Part shown: positions 46,801 to 54,301 of the stretch, one piece after another
Position numbering within the stretch: the first letter of the stretch is position 1
Layout of the letters: each line of letters opens with the position of its first letter
From: Streptomyces cacaoi
Lineage (GTDB): Bacteria; Actinomycetota; Actinomycetes; Streptomycetales; Streptomycetaceae
Direction of reading: 5' to 3'
Length of the DNA stretch: 64,000 nt
Assembly: GCF_006539165.1 (NCBI RefSeq)
Contig: NZ_BJMM01000009.1
Coordinates: 183,971 to 247,970 of the forward strand
Made by a program: the position numbers and the translations under genes
The notes under the pieces: model-generated
Databases searched by the model: none
Seen by the model: only the letters and a program-made list of their open reading frames with translations
Told to the model about the DNA's origin: nothing

Positions 46801-48763
46801 GCGCGCCGCCGACGACGCGCGCCGCACCGCCCGCGCGCTGCGCGCCGAGCGCGCCGAGATCGGCGGCGTACCGGACGCGGTCGACGAGGACGAGGAGCCC
46901 GGCGCCGAGGCGTCCGCCGCCGCACTGCCCGATCTGCGCGCCGCCTACCGCTCGGCCTCCCAGCTGTACGAGAAGGTCGGCGTCGGCGCCGACCTCCGCG
47001 CCGACCAGGCCCGCGCGGAGAGCGACGAGTCCGCGGCGCTGGCCACCCTGGACCGGCTCACCAACAAGGTCCGCACCCGCGCGGCCCAGCTGCTCGACGG
47101 CCCCGAGGGCGCCGACGGGCCGTCCCGCCAGGCCGCCGCGGCCCGCGCCGAGGCCCTCGTCCAGAAGCTGGAGGCGCGCGGCTCCGAGATGAGCGAGCAG
47201 CTCGGCCGGTTGCGCGGCGAGGCCGAACGGCTCGCGCCCGGCGAGGGCGAGGCGCACACCGAGCTGCCCGGGCACCTGGTACCGGCGGACGCCGAGCAGG
47301 CGCAGTCCCTGCTGCGCACCGCGCGTGCCGAACTGGCGGCGCGCGGCGAGGAGCTGGACGCCGCGCAGGCGGCCCACGACGCCCTGGTGCGCTCACACAC
47401 GGCGGCCGAGGACGCCGCGGCCGCCTTCGACGAGACGGCCGCCACCCTGCGCGATCTCCTCCGCGATCCGCAGGCGGCGCCCGAACCGCAGGACGGCGAG
47501 GAGCGCCCCGAGCCGTATCCGGGCACCCCCGCCGAGGCCCGGCAGGCCGCGTCCGAGGCCCGCCGGTCGCTGCGCGGCTGCGCGGCCGATCTCAGCGCCG
47601 CCGAGCAGGCCGTGCGCGAGGCGAGCGACCAGCTGGTGCGGCACGCCAACTCCGCCCGCTTCGAGCAGGTGCGCACCCCGGCCAGGCAGCAGATCCGCGA
47701 ACTGCCCGCGGCCACGCTGCCGGAGCACTCCGCCGCCTGGGCCGCCGCGTTCGCGCCGCGGCTGCGGGTGCTCACCGACGAACTCACCCAGCTGGAGCGC
47801 AACCGGGACAGCATCGTCGACCGGCTGCGCGGGCTCGTGGAGTGCTCCCTCACGACGCTGCGTTCGGCCCAGCGGCTCTCCCGGCTGCCGGAGGGCCTGG
47901 GGGAGTGGTCGGGCCAGGAGTTCCTGCGCATCCGCTTCGACGACCCGGACCAGGCCACGCTCACCGAGCGTCTCGGCGAGGTCATCGACGAGGCCACCAG
48001 GGCGGCCGTGCGCAAGAACTCCGATCTGCGCCGGGACGGCATGACGCTGCTGCTGCGCGGGGTGCACGCGGCGCTCCAGCCGCGCGGGGTGTCCGTCGAG
48101 ATCCTCAAGCCCGACGCGGTGCTGCGTGCCGAGCGGGTGCCGGTCGGCCAGATGGGAGACGTCTTCTCCGGCGGGCAGCTGCTGACCGCGGCCATCGCGC
48201 TGTACTGCACCATGGCGGCGCTGCGCAGCAACGACCGGGGCCACGACAAGCACCGGCACGCCGGAACGCTCTTCCTGGACAACCCCATCGGCAGGGCGAA
48301 CGCCACCTATCTGCTGGAGCTCCAGCGTGCCGTCGCCGACGCGCTCGGCGTCCAGCTCCTCTACACCACCGGCCTGTTCGACACCACGGCGCTGGCCGAG
48401 TTCCCCCTGGTGATCCGGCTGCGCAACGACGCCGATCTGCGGGCCGGGCTGAAGTACATCAGCGTCGAGGAGCATCTGCGCCCCGGACTGCCGGGCGCCC
48501 AGGGGGAGGAGGACGGCCCGGCCGTGCACGGGGAGATCACCGCGACGCGGATGTTCCGCCGTCCGGATCAGGAATCCGCCGCTGCGCCCCCGCCCGGCCT
48601 CCCGAAGGCGCGCGCCGGGGAGCCGGACGCTCCTGGGGGAGCGGAGCCCGCCGCCCGTCCGGACGGGGTGCCCGCAGCTCCTGCGGAAGAGGGGCCCGAC
48701 GGGCGTCAACGGCCGGGCCCGGAGCGGGAATCCGCCCCCGGCCCTGCGGCGGAGCAGGGCTAG
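43889..48763 (+). CDS. SMC-like (MukB/MksB/JetC-type) coiled-coil ATPase
   Basis: 1624-residue ABC-type ATPase. N-terminal head: ILFLENGGGKS-type P-loop with K69 (the sequence is VLFLENGGGKS). Residues about 310-660 are Ala/Glu/Arg-rich coiled coil; about 680-810 is a globular hinge-like insertion (DVTATVEYLGEHGVPALPGW, DGVVITDPDSHARARDVLAG); about 830-1330 is a second coiled coil. C-terminal head: signature FSGGQLLTAAIALY (S1427) and Walker B TLFLDNPIGRAN (D1464), where the usual catalytic Glu after the Asp is Asn1465. A low-complexity Pro/Ala tail follows after residue 1560. It probably loads on DNA with the two preceding gene products. The last 227 bp overlap the convergent membrane-protein gene. 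Confidence 0.83.
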   Translation: MYELSRIRLYSIGPAGARYADTVLDLRGVGEPVPSPAPAQADFFEEEPQGPPRRPAPAGVLFLENGGGKSVLLKLIFSVMLPGHRNTLGGASSGVLRKFLLADDCGHVALEWQHTRTGETVVVGKVSEWRGRQVSGDPRKFAEAWYSFRPGPGMSLDSLPVAESAALRPVAEGMSSARGRRRTMKGFRDVLVETGKAYPNLDVVWEEVHERWNEHLTGLGLDPELFRYQREMNADEGEAAGLFAVKNDADFTDLLLRAVTDTRDTDGLADLVHGFAHKLGRRAELTAERDFTAGSLDHLHRITETAEARATARDIHAGAERRTRALAHRLSARGTRERGRAAELAEQRDGAREETERAREARSRASLVAAELAYRHASLALAAAEKSAAAHKRELSEARTLHAGWQAAETVLAHRTAADRAARTAAAIQEAERDAAPALAARTRAATALVRALSAAAEDGERIAAEQEERSARLQSTSESAHRDATTAATEAQRARSEAEHLRQRLTEVEQETAEAVRAGWLEDSGPDADPARAALAAGDADKEAAAAFDSAREAAGRAADRAREAAAEQSAAELAAARAADAAQAAEDAWSAERAAAESLGAEPRLAELLGLPAPGAPAGLPAQRTGEAPPSSDEAAARPGPGPLDAEALDRNAEALRELLDESVTAAERQLFELRTAAADDSRMLGALGDGGLLPPGEDVTATVEYLGEHGVPALPGWRYLAQAVDPADHAAVLAARPELVDGVVITDPDSHARARDVLAGAPLLPRSAVAVGTAAALLAPTPEPAADAAPGGSGDSGVFLVPPNPAMHDEHAADDERRKLRERAAARDEEIRTLAARLSGDRALAARLTSWREGCPPGRLAELAAAAAESREAADAAQRRQAEARAARDAADEAAAETARVRDERAEAAQRARRSADALAGLAFRLRERGRWQSRLRELADETAAADERAEVCVERAHAADEERRTAQRAADDARRTARALRAERAEIGGVPDAVDEDEEPGAEASAAALPDLRAAYRSASQLYEKVGVGADLRADQARAESDESAALATLDRLTNKVRTRAAQLLDGPEGADGPSRQAAAARAEALVQKLEARGSEMSEQLGRLRGEAERLAPGEGEAHTELPGHLVPADAEQAQSLLRTARAELAARGEELDAAQAAHDALVRSHTAAEDAAAAFDETAATLRDLLRDPQAAPEPQDGEERPEPYPGTPAEARQAASEARRSLRGCAADLSAAEQAVREASDQLVRHANSARFEQVRTPARQQIRELPAATLPEHSAAWAAAFAPRLRVLTDELTQLERNRDSIVDRLRGLVECSLTTLRSAQRLSRLPEGLGEWSGQEFLRIRFDDPDQATLTERLGEVIDEATRAAVRKNSDLRRDGMTLLLRGVHAALQPRGVSVEILKPDAVLRAERVPVGQMGDVFSGGQLLTAAIALYCTMAALRSNDRGHDKHRHAGTLFLDNPIGRANATYLLELQRAVADALGVQLLYTTGLFDTTALAEFPLVIRLRNDADLRAGLKYISVEEHLRPGLPGAQGEEDGPAVHGEITATRMFRRPDQESAAAPPPGLPKARAGEPDAPGGAEPAARPDGVPAAPAEEGPDGRQRPGPERESAPGPAAEQG

Positions 48764-49106
48764 GGCCGGCGCCGGACGGCGGACGGCCGGGCCCGCCGGG
48801 CGGGGCCGCGGAGCCGTCCGGCGGCCGGTGGCCCGCGCGCCCCCGCTTGCGGGCCACGCTGCTCGGCTCGGAGATGACGCCGTGCCGCTGCACCCACACC
48901 TGCCGGGTGATCCAGACGTCCAGCACGGCCCAGGTCGCCGCGACCGTGCCGCCGATGGTCGCCAGCACCATGGGGAAGGCGAGCCACACGCCCGCCATCG
49001 AGCAGAAGAACGCCACCATCAGCAGCACCATGGTCAGCGCGACGATGACGACCGCCCGCACGGCTGCCGCCCGCACCGGATCCGGCAGCCGGGGCTTCGC
49101 ATACAT
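48537..49106 (-). CDS. Small membrane protein with two helices and a Pro/Arg-rich tail
   Basis: 189-residue protein. Residues 10-70 hold two hydrophobic helices (AVVIVALTMVLLMVAFFCSMAG and LAFPMVLATIGGTVAATWAVL), followed by TRQVWVQRHGVISEPSSVARK and a repetitive basic tail (RRAPLPQE and RAPRPDG motifs repeated). The tail is encoded opposite the last 227 bp of the SMC gene. The N-terminal 95 residues look like a genuine conserved protein; the tail may be read-through of non-selected sequence. Start ATG 49106 has GGGGGAG eight bases upstream. No function can be assigned. Confidence 0.65.
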   Translation of the reverse strand: MYAKPRLPDPVRAAAVRAVVIVALTMVLLMVAFFCSMAGVWLAFPMVLATIGGTVAATWAVLDVWITRQVWVQRHGVISEPSSVARKRGRAGHRPPDGSAAPPGGPGRPPSGAGPSPAPPQGRGRIPAPGPAVDARRAPLPQELRAPRPDGRRAPLPQERPAPRRAPSGGRAGAQRRIPDPDGGTSASR

Positions 49107-49249
49107 CCCGTTCACTCCCCCTTCACGTGCCCCTTCATCCGACAAGGTTCCACACGCGTGTCCTGTGCCACAAATGCCGGATGGACGTCAGGGCATCGAC
49201 GGACAACTCCGGATGAGGCACCCTGGTCGGCCTGTCCTGCGCTCGGACA

Positions 49250-49272
49250 GACCTGCGAATTGCTCACAGGTC
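49250..49272. promoter_or_regulatory. Inverted repeat upstream of conservon
   Basis: GACCTG (49250-49255) and CAGGTC (49267-49272) flank 11 bp, 68 bp upstream of the cvnA start. Farther upstream ACACGCGTGT (49152-49161) is a 10-bp palindrome. Either could be an operator; no regulator is identified. Confidence 0.3.
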
Positions 49273-49339
49273 AGTAGTAAGCTCGCGCCGCTTGCTGTCG
49301 GTACACGCCCCGCGCGTTGGGGAGGACGTAGGGGAGGCC

Positions 49340-52303
49340 ATGCGCTTTCGCGGAAAGTCGATCCGCCGGAAGATCGTGGTACTGCTGCTGGTGCCGCTGG
49401 TGTCCCTCGTCTCCATCTGGGGTTTCGCCACCTACATCACCGCCTCCGAAGCCGACCGGCTGCTGCGCCTCGACGAGATCTCCCGCAACCTCGCCGACCC
49501 CACCGAGGACGCCGTCCAGGCACTCCAGCTCGAACGCCGCCAGGTCCTGGTGAACCTGGCCGACCCGAGGACCACCGACGGCCTGGAGAAGCTGCACAAG
49601 TTCCAGCGTGCCACCGACCGGCGGCTGACGGTCGTCCGGGACAACGCCGCCGACAGCGGGCTGCGTTCGGGCCTCGGCAGCGACGCCCGCGCCCGGCTCT
49701 CCGACCTCCTCGACGCCCTCGACGGCCTCGAAGCGCTGCGCGGCAAGGTGGAGGAGACCGCCATCACCCGGGGCGGCGCCTTCCAGGCGTACAACGAACT
49801 CGTCGACCCCGCCTACGCGTTCATCGGCGCCCTCAGCGCCGTCGACAACGTCGGCCTGGAGAAGCAGGGCAGGGCGCTGGTCGGGGTCGCGCAGGCCCGC
49901 GAGTACCTCTCGCGTGAGGACTCGCTGATGGCCGCCGCCTACGCGGCCGGGCAGTTCACCCAGGGCGACCAGCGTGCCCTGTCCGACCGGGTCGCCGAAC
50001 GCAACATCGCGTACCAGACGAACCTGCCCTCGCTCCCCGAGGAGGACCGCAGGCTCTTCGAGAACTTCTGGAACGGCTCCCAGGGCCGCACCCTGCGCAG
50101 CTACGAGGACACCGTCATCGCCGCCGGGCCGCGCTCCACCAGCGGCCCCGTCGCCGCCGGACGCTGGGAGACGGCCGTCACCGGCGCCCTGGACGAGCTG
50201 GACCGGCGGGCGGCCGAGGCCCGCCAGCGGCACAAGGAACGCATCGAGCCGTTCGCCTCCCGGGTGTTGGTGAAGGCCGCCGCCGCCGGTGTGCTCGGTT
50301 TCCTCGCCGTCCTCGCCTCGCTCGTCATCTCCTTCCGGGTCGGCCGCGGCCTGGTGCGGGATCTGACGGTGCTGCGCAAGGAGGCCAACGAGTCGGCCGG
50401 GGTGCGGCTGCCCAGCGTGATGCGCCGGCTCGCCGCCGGGGACCGGGTCGACGTGGACACCGAGGCGCCGCACCGCGAGTACTCCCAGGACGAGATGGGC
50501 CAGGTCGGCCAGGCGCTCAACACGCTCCAGCGGGCCGCCGTCGAAGCGGCCGTCAAACAGGCCGACATGCGGCGCGGCGTCTCCGAGGTCTTCGTCAACC
50601 TCGCCCGCCGCAACCAGGTGCTGCTGCACCGTCAGCTCACCCTGCTCGACGCCATGGAGCGGCGCACCGAGGACGCCGACGAACTGGCCGACCTCTTCCG
50701 CCTCGACCACATGACGACTCGGATGCGCCGGCACGCCGAGGGCCTGGTGATCCTCTCCGGCGCCGCCCCGTCCCGGCAGTGGCGCAAGCCCGTCCAGCTG
50801 ATGGATGTCGTGCGGGCCGCCGTCGCCGAGGTCGAGGACTACGAGCGCATCGAGGTCAGGCGGCTGCCGCGGCTCGCCGTCGACGGCTCGGCCGTCGCCG
50901 ACCTCACCCACCTCATCGCCGAACTCCTGGAGAACGCCACGGTGTTCTCACCGCCGCACACGGCGGTCCAGGTGCTCGGCGAACGCGTCACCAACGGCTT
51001 CACCCTGGAGATCCACGACCGCGGCCTGGGCATGCCGTCCGAGGCGCTGCTGGACGCCAACCTCCGGCTGGCCGAGACGCCGGAGTTCGAACTGTCCGAC
51101 ACCGACCGGCTCGGGCTGTTCGTCGTCTCCCGGCTGGCCCAGCGCCAGGGCGTGCGCGTCTCCCTCCAGACCTCGCCGTACGGCGGCACGACGGCCGTGG
51201 TGCTCATCCCCGGCGCGATCCTCACCGAGACACCCGGACGCGACGAGGCGATCGGCGCCGCCCGTCGTACCGCACTCGCCGCCGGCCGGTCCGACGACGG
51301 CACGGCCGAGCGGGACCCGGCGCCGGGCCGGGGCACACCCGAGCGGGCCCTGGACGCACCGGCGCGCACCGCGCTCAGCGGGCCGGTCGAGCTGGAGGCG
51401 CCCGTCCCGCCGCAGGACGGGAGCGAACGCCGCCGCCGGTCCGAGGGGCGCGGCCCCGCCCGGAACACGGCCGGCGAGCAGCACCAACAGGCGGGCGAGG
51501 AGACCGGCCCCTCGGCCCGTCCGCTGCCCGACGGCCGGGCCCCGCTCCCGCGCCGCCGCCGGCCCGCGTCCGAACCCGCCGCCGGCCAGGGCCCCGTGGC
51601 GGATGAGGACCGCCCGGCACAGAACCGGAACGAGTCGGCGGACACGCCCGGCGCCGACGGCCCCGGGGAGGCCGGGCCGCGCGGCACGGCCGGGGAGCGC
51701 ACGCCCGCACGGGCACCGGAACCGGCCGGGAGCGGCAGCCACCGCGCCGACGGCGAGCGGCGTGCGACCGGGCTGCGCAGCGTCGGGGACACGGCGGAGC
51801 CGGGGGAGCGGACACGGACGGGGCAGCCGGGTCAGCCCGGGCGGCCGGGCCCGGCCGCGGACCCCGCGGCGGCGCCGGACACCGGCCGGCCGGCCGCTCC
51901 TCCCGCCACGGTGGGCGGGCTGCCCCGCCGGGTGCGCCAGGCGAGCCTCGCACCCCAGTTGAGGACCGACGCCGGCGCGGCCGCACAGGACGGCACGGCT
52001 CGCCGGGGCGGGCCCGCCGCACAGCAGGGGACCGAGGAGCGCGACGCCGACGAGGTGCGCAGCAGGATGGCGGCGCTCCAGCGCGGCTGGGAACGCGGCC
52101 GGCGGGAGAACGGGGAACGGACCGAGAAGCGTCCCGGCGGCGGACACGACGCCGCCGGGGACGACGAGCAGGGCACCCGGACGGCCGGGCGGGACGGCAC
52201 GGGCCGTACCGCGGACGGCGGGGGCGCGGCTCGACGACCGCCGGGGGAACGACGGACGGGGGAGCCAGCACACGGAACGACACCGGAGGGGAACGGTCGA
52301 TGA
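49340..52303 (+). CDS. cvnA: Conservon sensor histidine kinase-like protein CvnA
   Basis: 987-residue membrane sensor. A first helix (KIVVLLLVPLVSLVSIWGFAT, residues 10-30) and a second (AAAGVLGFLAVLASLVISFRVG, about residues 313-335) flank an extracytoplasmic helical nitrate-sensor-like domain. A HAMP-like segment, the VNLARRNQVLLHRQLTLLDAM helix of this kinase group and a GHKL ATPase domain follow (LLENATVFSPPHT N-box, GLGMPSEALLDANLRLAE, GLFVVSRLAQRQGVRVSL). The last 300 residues are Pro/Gly/Arg-rich and disordered. ATG 49340 has GGGGAGG upstream. First gene of the cvnABCD operon, which couples a sensor to a small GTPase at the membrane. Confidence 0.9.
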   Translation: MRFRGKSIRRKIVVLLLVPLVSLVSIWGFATYITASEADRLLRLDEISRNLADPTEDAVQALQLERRQVLVNLADPRTTDGLEKLHKFQRATDRRLTVVRDNAADSGLRSGLGSDARARLSDLLDALDGLEALRGKVEETAITRGGAFQAYNELVDPAYAFIGALSAVDNVGLEKQGRALVGVAQAREYLSREDSLMAAAYAAGQFTQGDQRALSDRVAERNIAYQTNLPSLPEEDRRLFENFWNGSQGRTLRSYEDTVIAAGPRSTSGPVAAGRWETAVTGALDELDRRAAEARQRHKERIEPFASRVLVKAAAAGVLGFLAVLASLVISFRVGRGLVRDLTVLRKEANESAGVRLPSVMRRLAAGDRVDVDTEAPHREYSQDEMGQVGQALNTLQRAAVEAAVKQADMRRGVSEVFVNLARRNQVLLHRQLTLLDAMERRTEDADELADLFRLDHMTTRMRRHAEGLVILSGAAPSRQWRKPVQLMDVVRAAVAEVEDYERIEVRRLPRLAVDGSAVADLTHLIAELLENATVFSPPHTAVQVLGERVTNGFTLEIHDRGLGMPSEALLDANLRLAETPEFELSDTDRLGLFVVSRLAQRQGVRVSLQTSPYGGTTAVVLIPGAILTETPGRDEAIGAARRTALAAGRSDDGTAERDPAPGRGTPERALDAPARTALSGPVELEAPVPPQDGSERRRRSEGRGPARNTAGEQHQQAGEETGPSARPLPDGRAPLPRRRRPASEPAAGQGPVADEDRPAQNRNESADTPGADGPGEAGPRGTAGERTPARAPEPAGSGSHRADGERRATGLRSVGDTAEPGERTRTGQPGQPGRPGPAADPAAAPDTGRPAAPPATVGGLPRRVRQASLAPQLRTDAGAAAQDGTARRGGPAAQQGTEERDADEVRSRMAALQRGWERGRRENGERTEKRPGGGHDAAGDDEQGTRTAGRDGTGRTADGGGAARRPPGERRTGEPAHGTTPEGNGR

Positions 52304-52734
52304 CCGCACCGCACGCCGCAACGCACGCCGCCGGAAGCGGCGAACTCAACTGGCTCCTGGACGAGTTGGTCGAGCGCGTCGGCAGCATCCGCAAGGCACT
52401 CGTACTCTCCGGGGACGGTCTCGCCAAGGGCGCCTCCCAGGGGCTCACCCGTGAGGACAGCGAACATCTGGCGGCCGTCGCCTCCGGCTTCCACAGCCTC
52501 GCCAAGGGCGTGGGCCGGCACTTCGACGCCGGCGGCGTACGGCAGACGATCGTCGAACTGGACGAGGCGTTCCTGTTCGTCACCGCCGCCGGTGACGGCA
52601 GCTGCCTCGCCGTGCTGTCCGACGAGGACGCCGACGTCGGACAGATCGCCTACGAGATGACGCTGCTGGTCAAGCGCGTCGGCGCACACCTGGGCACGGC
52701 ACCGCGCGCCGCGGGGGCCGACGGGGCGCACTGA
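52300..52734 (+). CDS. cvnB: Roadblock/LC7 protein CvnB
   Basis: 144-residue Roadblock/LC7 domain protein: LNWLLDELVERVGSIRKALVLSGDGLAKG, GVGRHFDAGGVRQTIVELDEAFLFVTAAGDGSCLAVL and QIAYEMTLLVKRVGAHL are typical segments (each shown only in part of the domain). In conservons CvnB probably acts as a regulator of the CvnD GTPase and associates with CvnA. The start overlaps the cvnA stop (ATGA), and cvnC follows after 49 bp. Confidence 0.9.
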   Translation: MTAPHAATHAAGSGELNWLLDELVERVGSIRKALVLSGDGLAKGASQGLTREDSEHLAAVASGFHSLAKGVGRHFDAGGVRQTIVELDEAFLFVTAAGDGSCLAVLSDEDADVGQIAYEMTLLVKRVGAHLGTAPRAAGADGAH

Positions 52735-52783
52735 AGAGGCCCGGCGGGCGCGGCACGTGAGAACGGAGGGGACGGAGGCGGCC

Positions 52784-53371
52784 ATGACGGACCGCTGGTT
52801 CGACGACGCGGCGGGACCCGTGGTGCGCCCGTACGCCATGACACGCGGCCGGACCCGCAGCACGGCCGGGGACGCCGAACGGCTCGACCTCATCGCGCTG
52901 GTCATCGCCGACGAGCCGGCCACGGGGAGCCGGGGCGCGGGACGCGAGCCCCGGCCCGACCCCGCGCCTCCCGCGCCCGCGCCCGCGGGGGACGGCCGGG
53001 TCCTGGGGCGGCGCACCGTCGCGCTGGACACCATCGACCCCATGGACCCCGTCGACCCGCCGCCCGTCGCGCGGCGGGAGCCCGGGAACGCGCCGGACGC
53101 CGGCGAAGCCGCGGACGGCGAGGCGGAGGATCCGCTCGACGACGCGGCCCTCGCGCCGGAACACATCGAGATCGTCAAACTGTGCCGCGCCGCGGACCTC
53201 TCGGTCGCCGAACTGGCGACCGAACTGGACCTGCCCGTCGGGGTGGTGCGCGTACTGATCGGCGATCTCCTGGAGGCCGGGCTCGTCCGCGTGACCCGGC
53301 CCGTACCGCCGGCCGAACTGCCGGACGTCAGCATCCTCAGAGAGGTGATCAATGGTCTTCGGGCGCTCTAA
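52784..53371 (+). CDS. cvnC: DUF742 protein CvnC
   Basis: 195-residue DUF742 protein. The N-terminus DRWFDDAAGPVVRPYAMTRGRT is the family hallmark. An Asp/Pro-rich insertion of about 80 residues precedes the winged-helix-like C-terminal part (PEHIEIVKLCRAADLSVAEL, LPVGVVRVLIGDLLEAGLVRV). The insertion makes it longer than many CvnC proteins. ATG 52784 has GACGGAGGC upstream; GTG 52757 is an in-frame alternative. Its 3' end overlaps cvnD by 20 bp. Confidence 0.88.
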   Translation: MTDRWFDDAAGPVVRPYAMTRGRTRSTAGDAERLDLIALVIADEPATGSRGAGREPRPDPAPPAPAPAGDGRVLGRRTVALDTIDPMDPVDPPPVARREPGNAPDAGEAADGEAEDPLDDAALAPEHIEIVKLCRAADLSVAELATELDLPVGVVRVLIGDLLEAGLVRVTRPVPPAELPDVSILREVINGLRAL

Positions 53372-53996
53372 GCGGGCCAGGTCGGCGGCGGCCGACCCGG
53401 TCACGCTGAAGATCCTGGTGGCGGGCGGCTTCGGGGTCGGCAAGACGACGCTCGTCGGCGCGGTGAGCGAGATCCGGCCGCTGCGTACCGAGGAGGCTCT
53501 CACCGAGGCCGGCCGGCCGGTGGACAGCACCGAGGGGGTCGAGACCAAGTCGACGACGACGGTCGCCATGGACTTCGGCCGCATCACCATCCACGACCGG
53601 CTCGTGCTCTACCTGTTCGGCACCCCGGGCCAGGACCGCTTCTGGTTCCTGTGGGACGAGCTGGCACACGGCGCGCTGGGCGCCGTCGTGCTCGCCGACA
53701 CCCGCAGACTCGCCGACAGTTTCGCGGCCATCGACTACTTCGAACGCCGCGGCATACCGTTCACCGTCGCCGTCAACTGCTTCGACGGAGCCCAGCAGCA
53801 CCCCGTCGAGACGGTGCGCGAGGCGCTCGACCTGGACGGTGAGGTACCGGTGATGCTGTGCGACGCGCGGCAGCGCGAGTCGGCCCGGGACGTGCTGATC
53901 TCCGTGGTCGAGCACGCGCTGCACACCTCCGCCCAGGCGGCGGCCACCGGCCCGGCCGCCGAACCGGCCGAGCGCAGCCCGAGCACCACGGGCTGA
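53352..53996 (+). CDS. cvnD: Conservon GTPase CvnD
   Basis: 214-residue small GTP-binding protein of the MglA-like/conservon family. G1 P-loop VAGGFGVGKTTLVGA near residues 20-34, a switch region with TKSTTTVAMDFG, G3-like FGTPGQDRFWF and a G4-like VAVNCFDG where NKxD is replaced by NCFD. In S. coelicolor conservons this protein cycles GTP and signals downstream of the CvnA-C complex. Last gene of the operon: there is no P450 or regulator gene (as in some conservons) after it. A terminator-like stem follows at 54014. Confidence 0.9.
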   Translation: MVFGRSKRARSAAADPVTLKILVAGGFGVGKTTLVGAVSEIRPLRTEEALTEAGRPVDSTEGVETKSTTTVAMDFGRITIHDRLVLYLFGTPGQDRFWFLWDELAHGALGAVVLADTRRLADSFAAIDYFERRGIPFTVAVNCFDGAQQHPVETVREALDLDGEVPVMLCDARQRESARDVLISVVEHALHTSAQAAATGPAAEPAERSPSTTG

Positions 53997-54301
53997 GCGG
54001 CTCCGGGAGCGGGACGGGCCGCCGGGGCCCGTCTCTCCGGGGCTTCCCGGGAACACTCCTGTACCGACTGTCACGACGGTGTCACCAGGACCTCACACCT
54101 CCGTACTGCCGTCCACCGGGCCGAACCACGTCCGGGGGAGGGACGTCCCCACCCACGAGAACGGCGGCACGGGGCCGACGGGGGTGGTCCCGAGCCGCCG
54201 TTCCCCACCTCCGGGCACCCCGCCCGGCGGTGCCCGCGGACCGGCCCCGCCCGCGCGGGCTCCCTGGTGGAGCGGCCCCGTCCCTGGTAGACGAGTGGGG
54301 C
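53997..54301. other. Intergenic region after conservon
   Basis: These 305 bp hold no gene I can support. They begin with a terminator-like hairpin (54014-54032) and then contain the promoter region of the dipeptidase gene, where no convincing -10/-35 pair is visible. Confidence 0.4.
54014..54032 (+). terminator. Stem-loop downstream of cvnD
   Basis: ACGGGCC and GGCCCGT pair perfectly around a 5-nt loop, 17 bp after the cvnD stop. GC-rich with no U-tract. Confidence 0.5.

Noticed and set aside
48764..49339. JetD-like nuclease that would make the SMC operon a full Wadjet system
   Set aside because: This stretch encodes only a two-helix membrane protein on the other strand and a promoter region; no Toprim-type frame is present.
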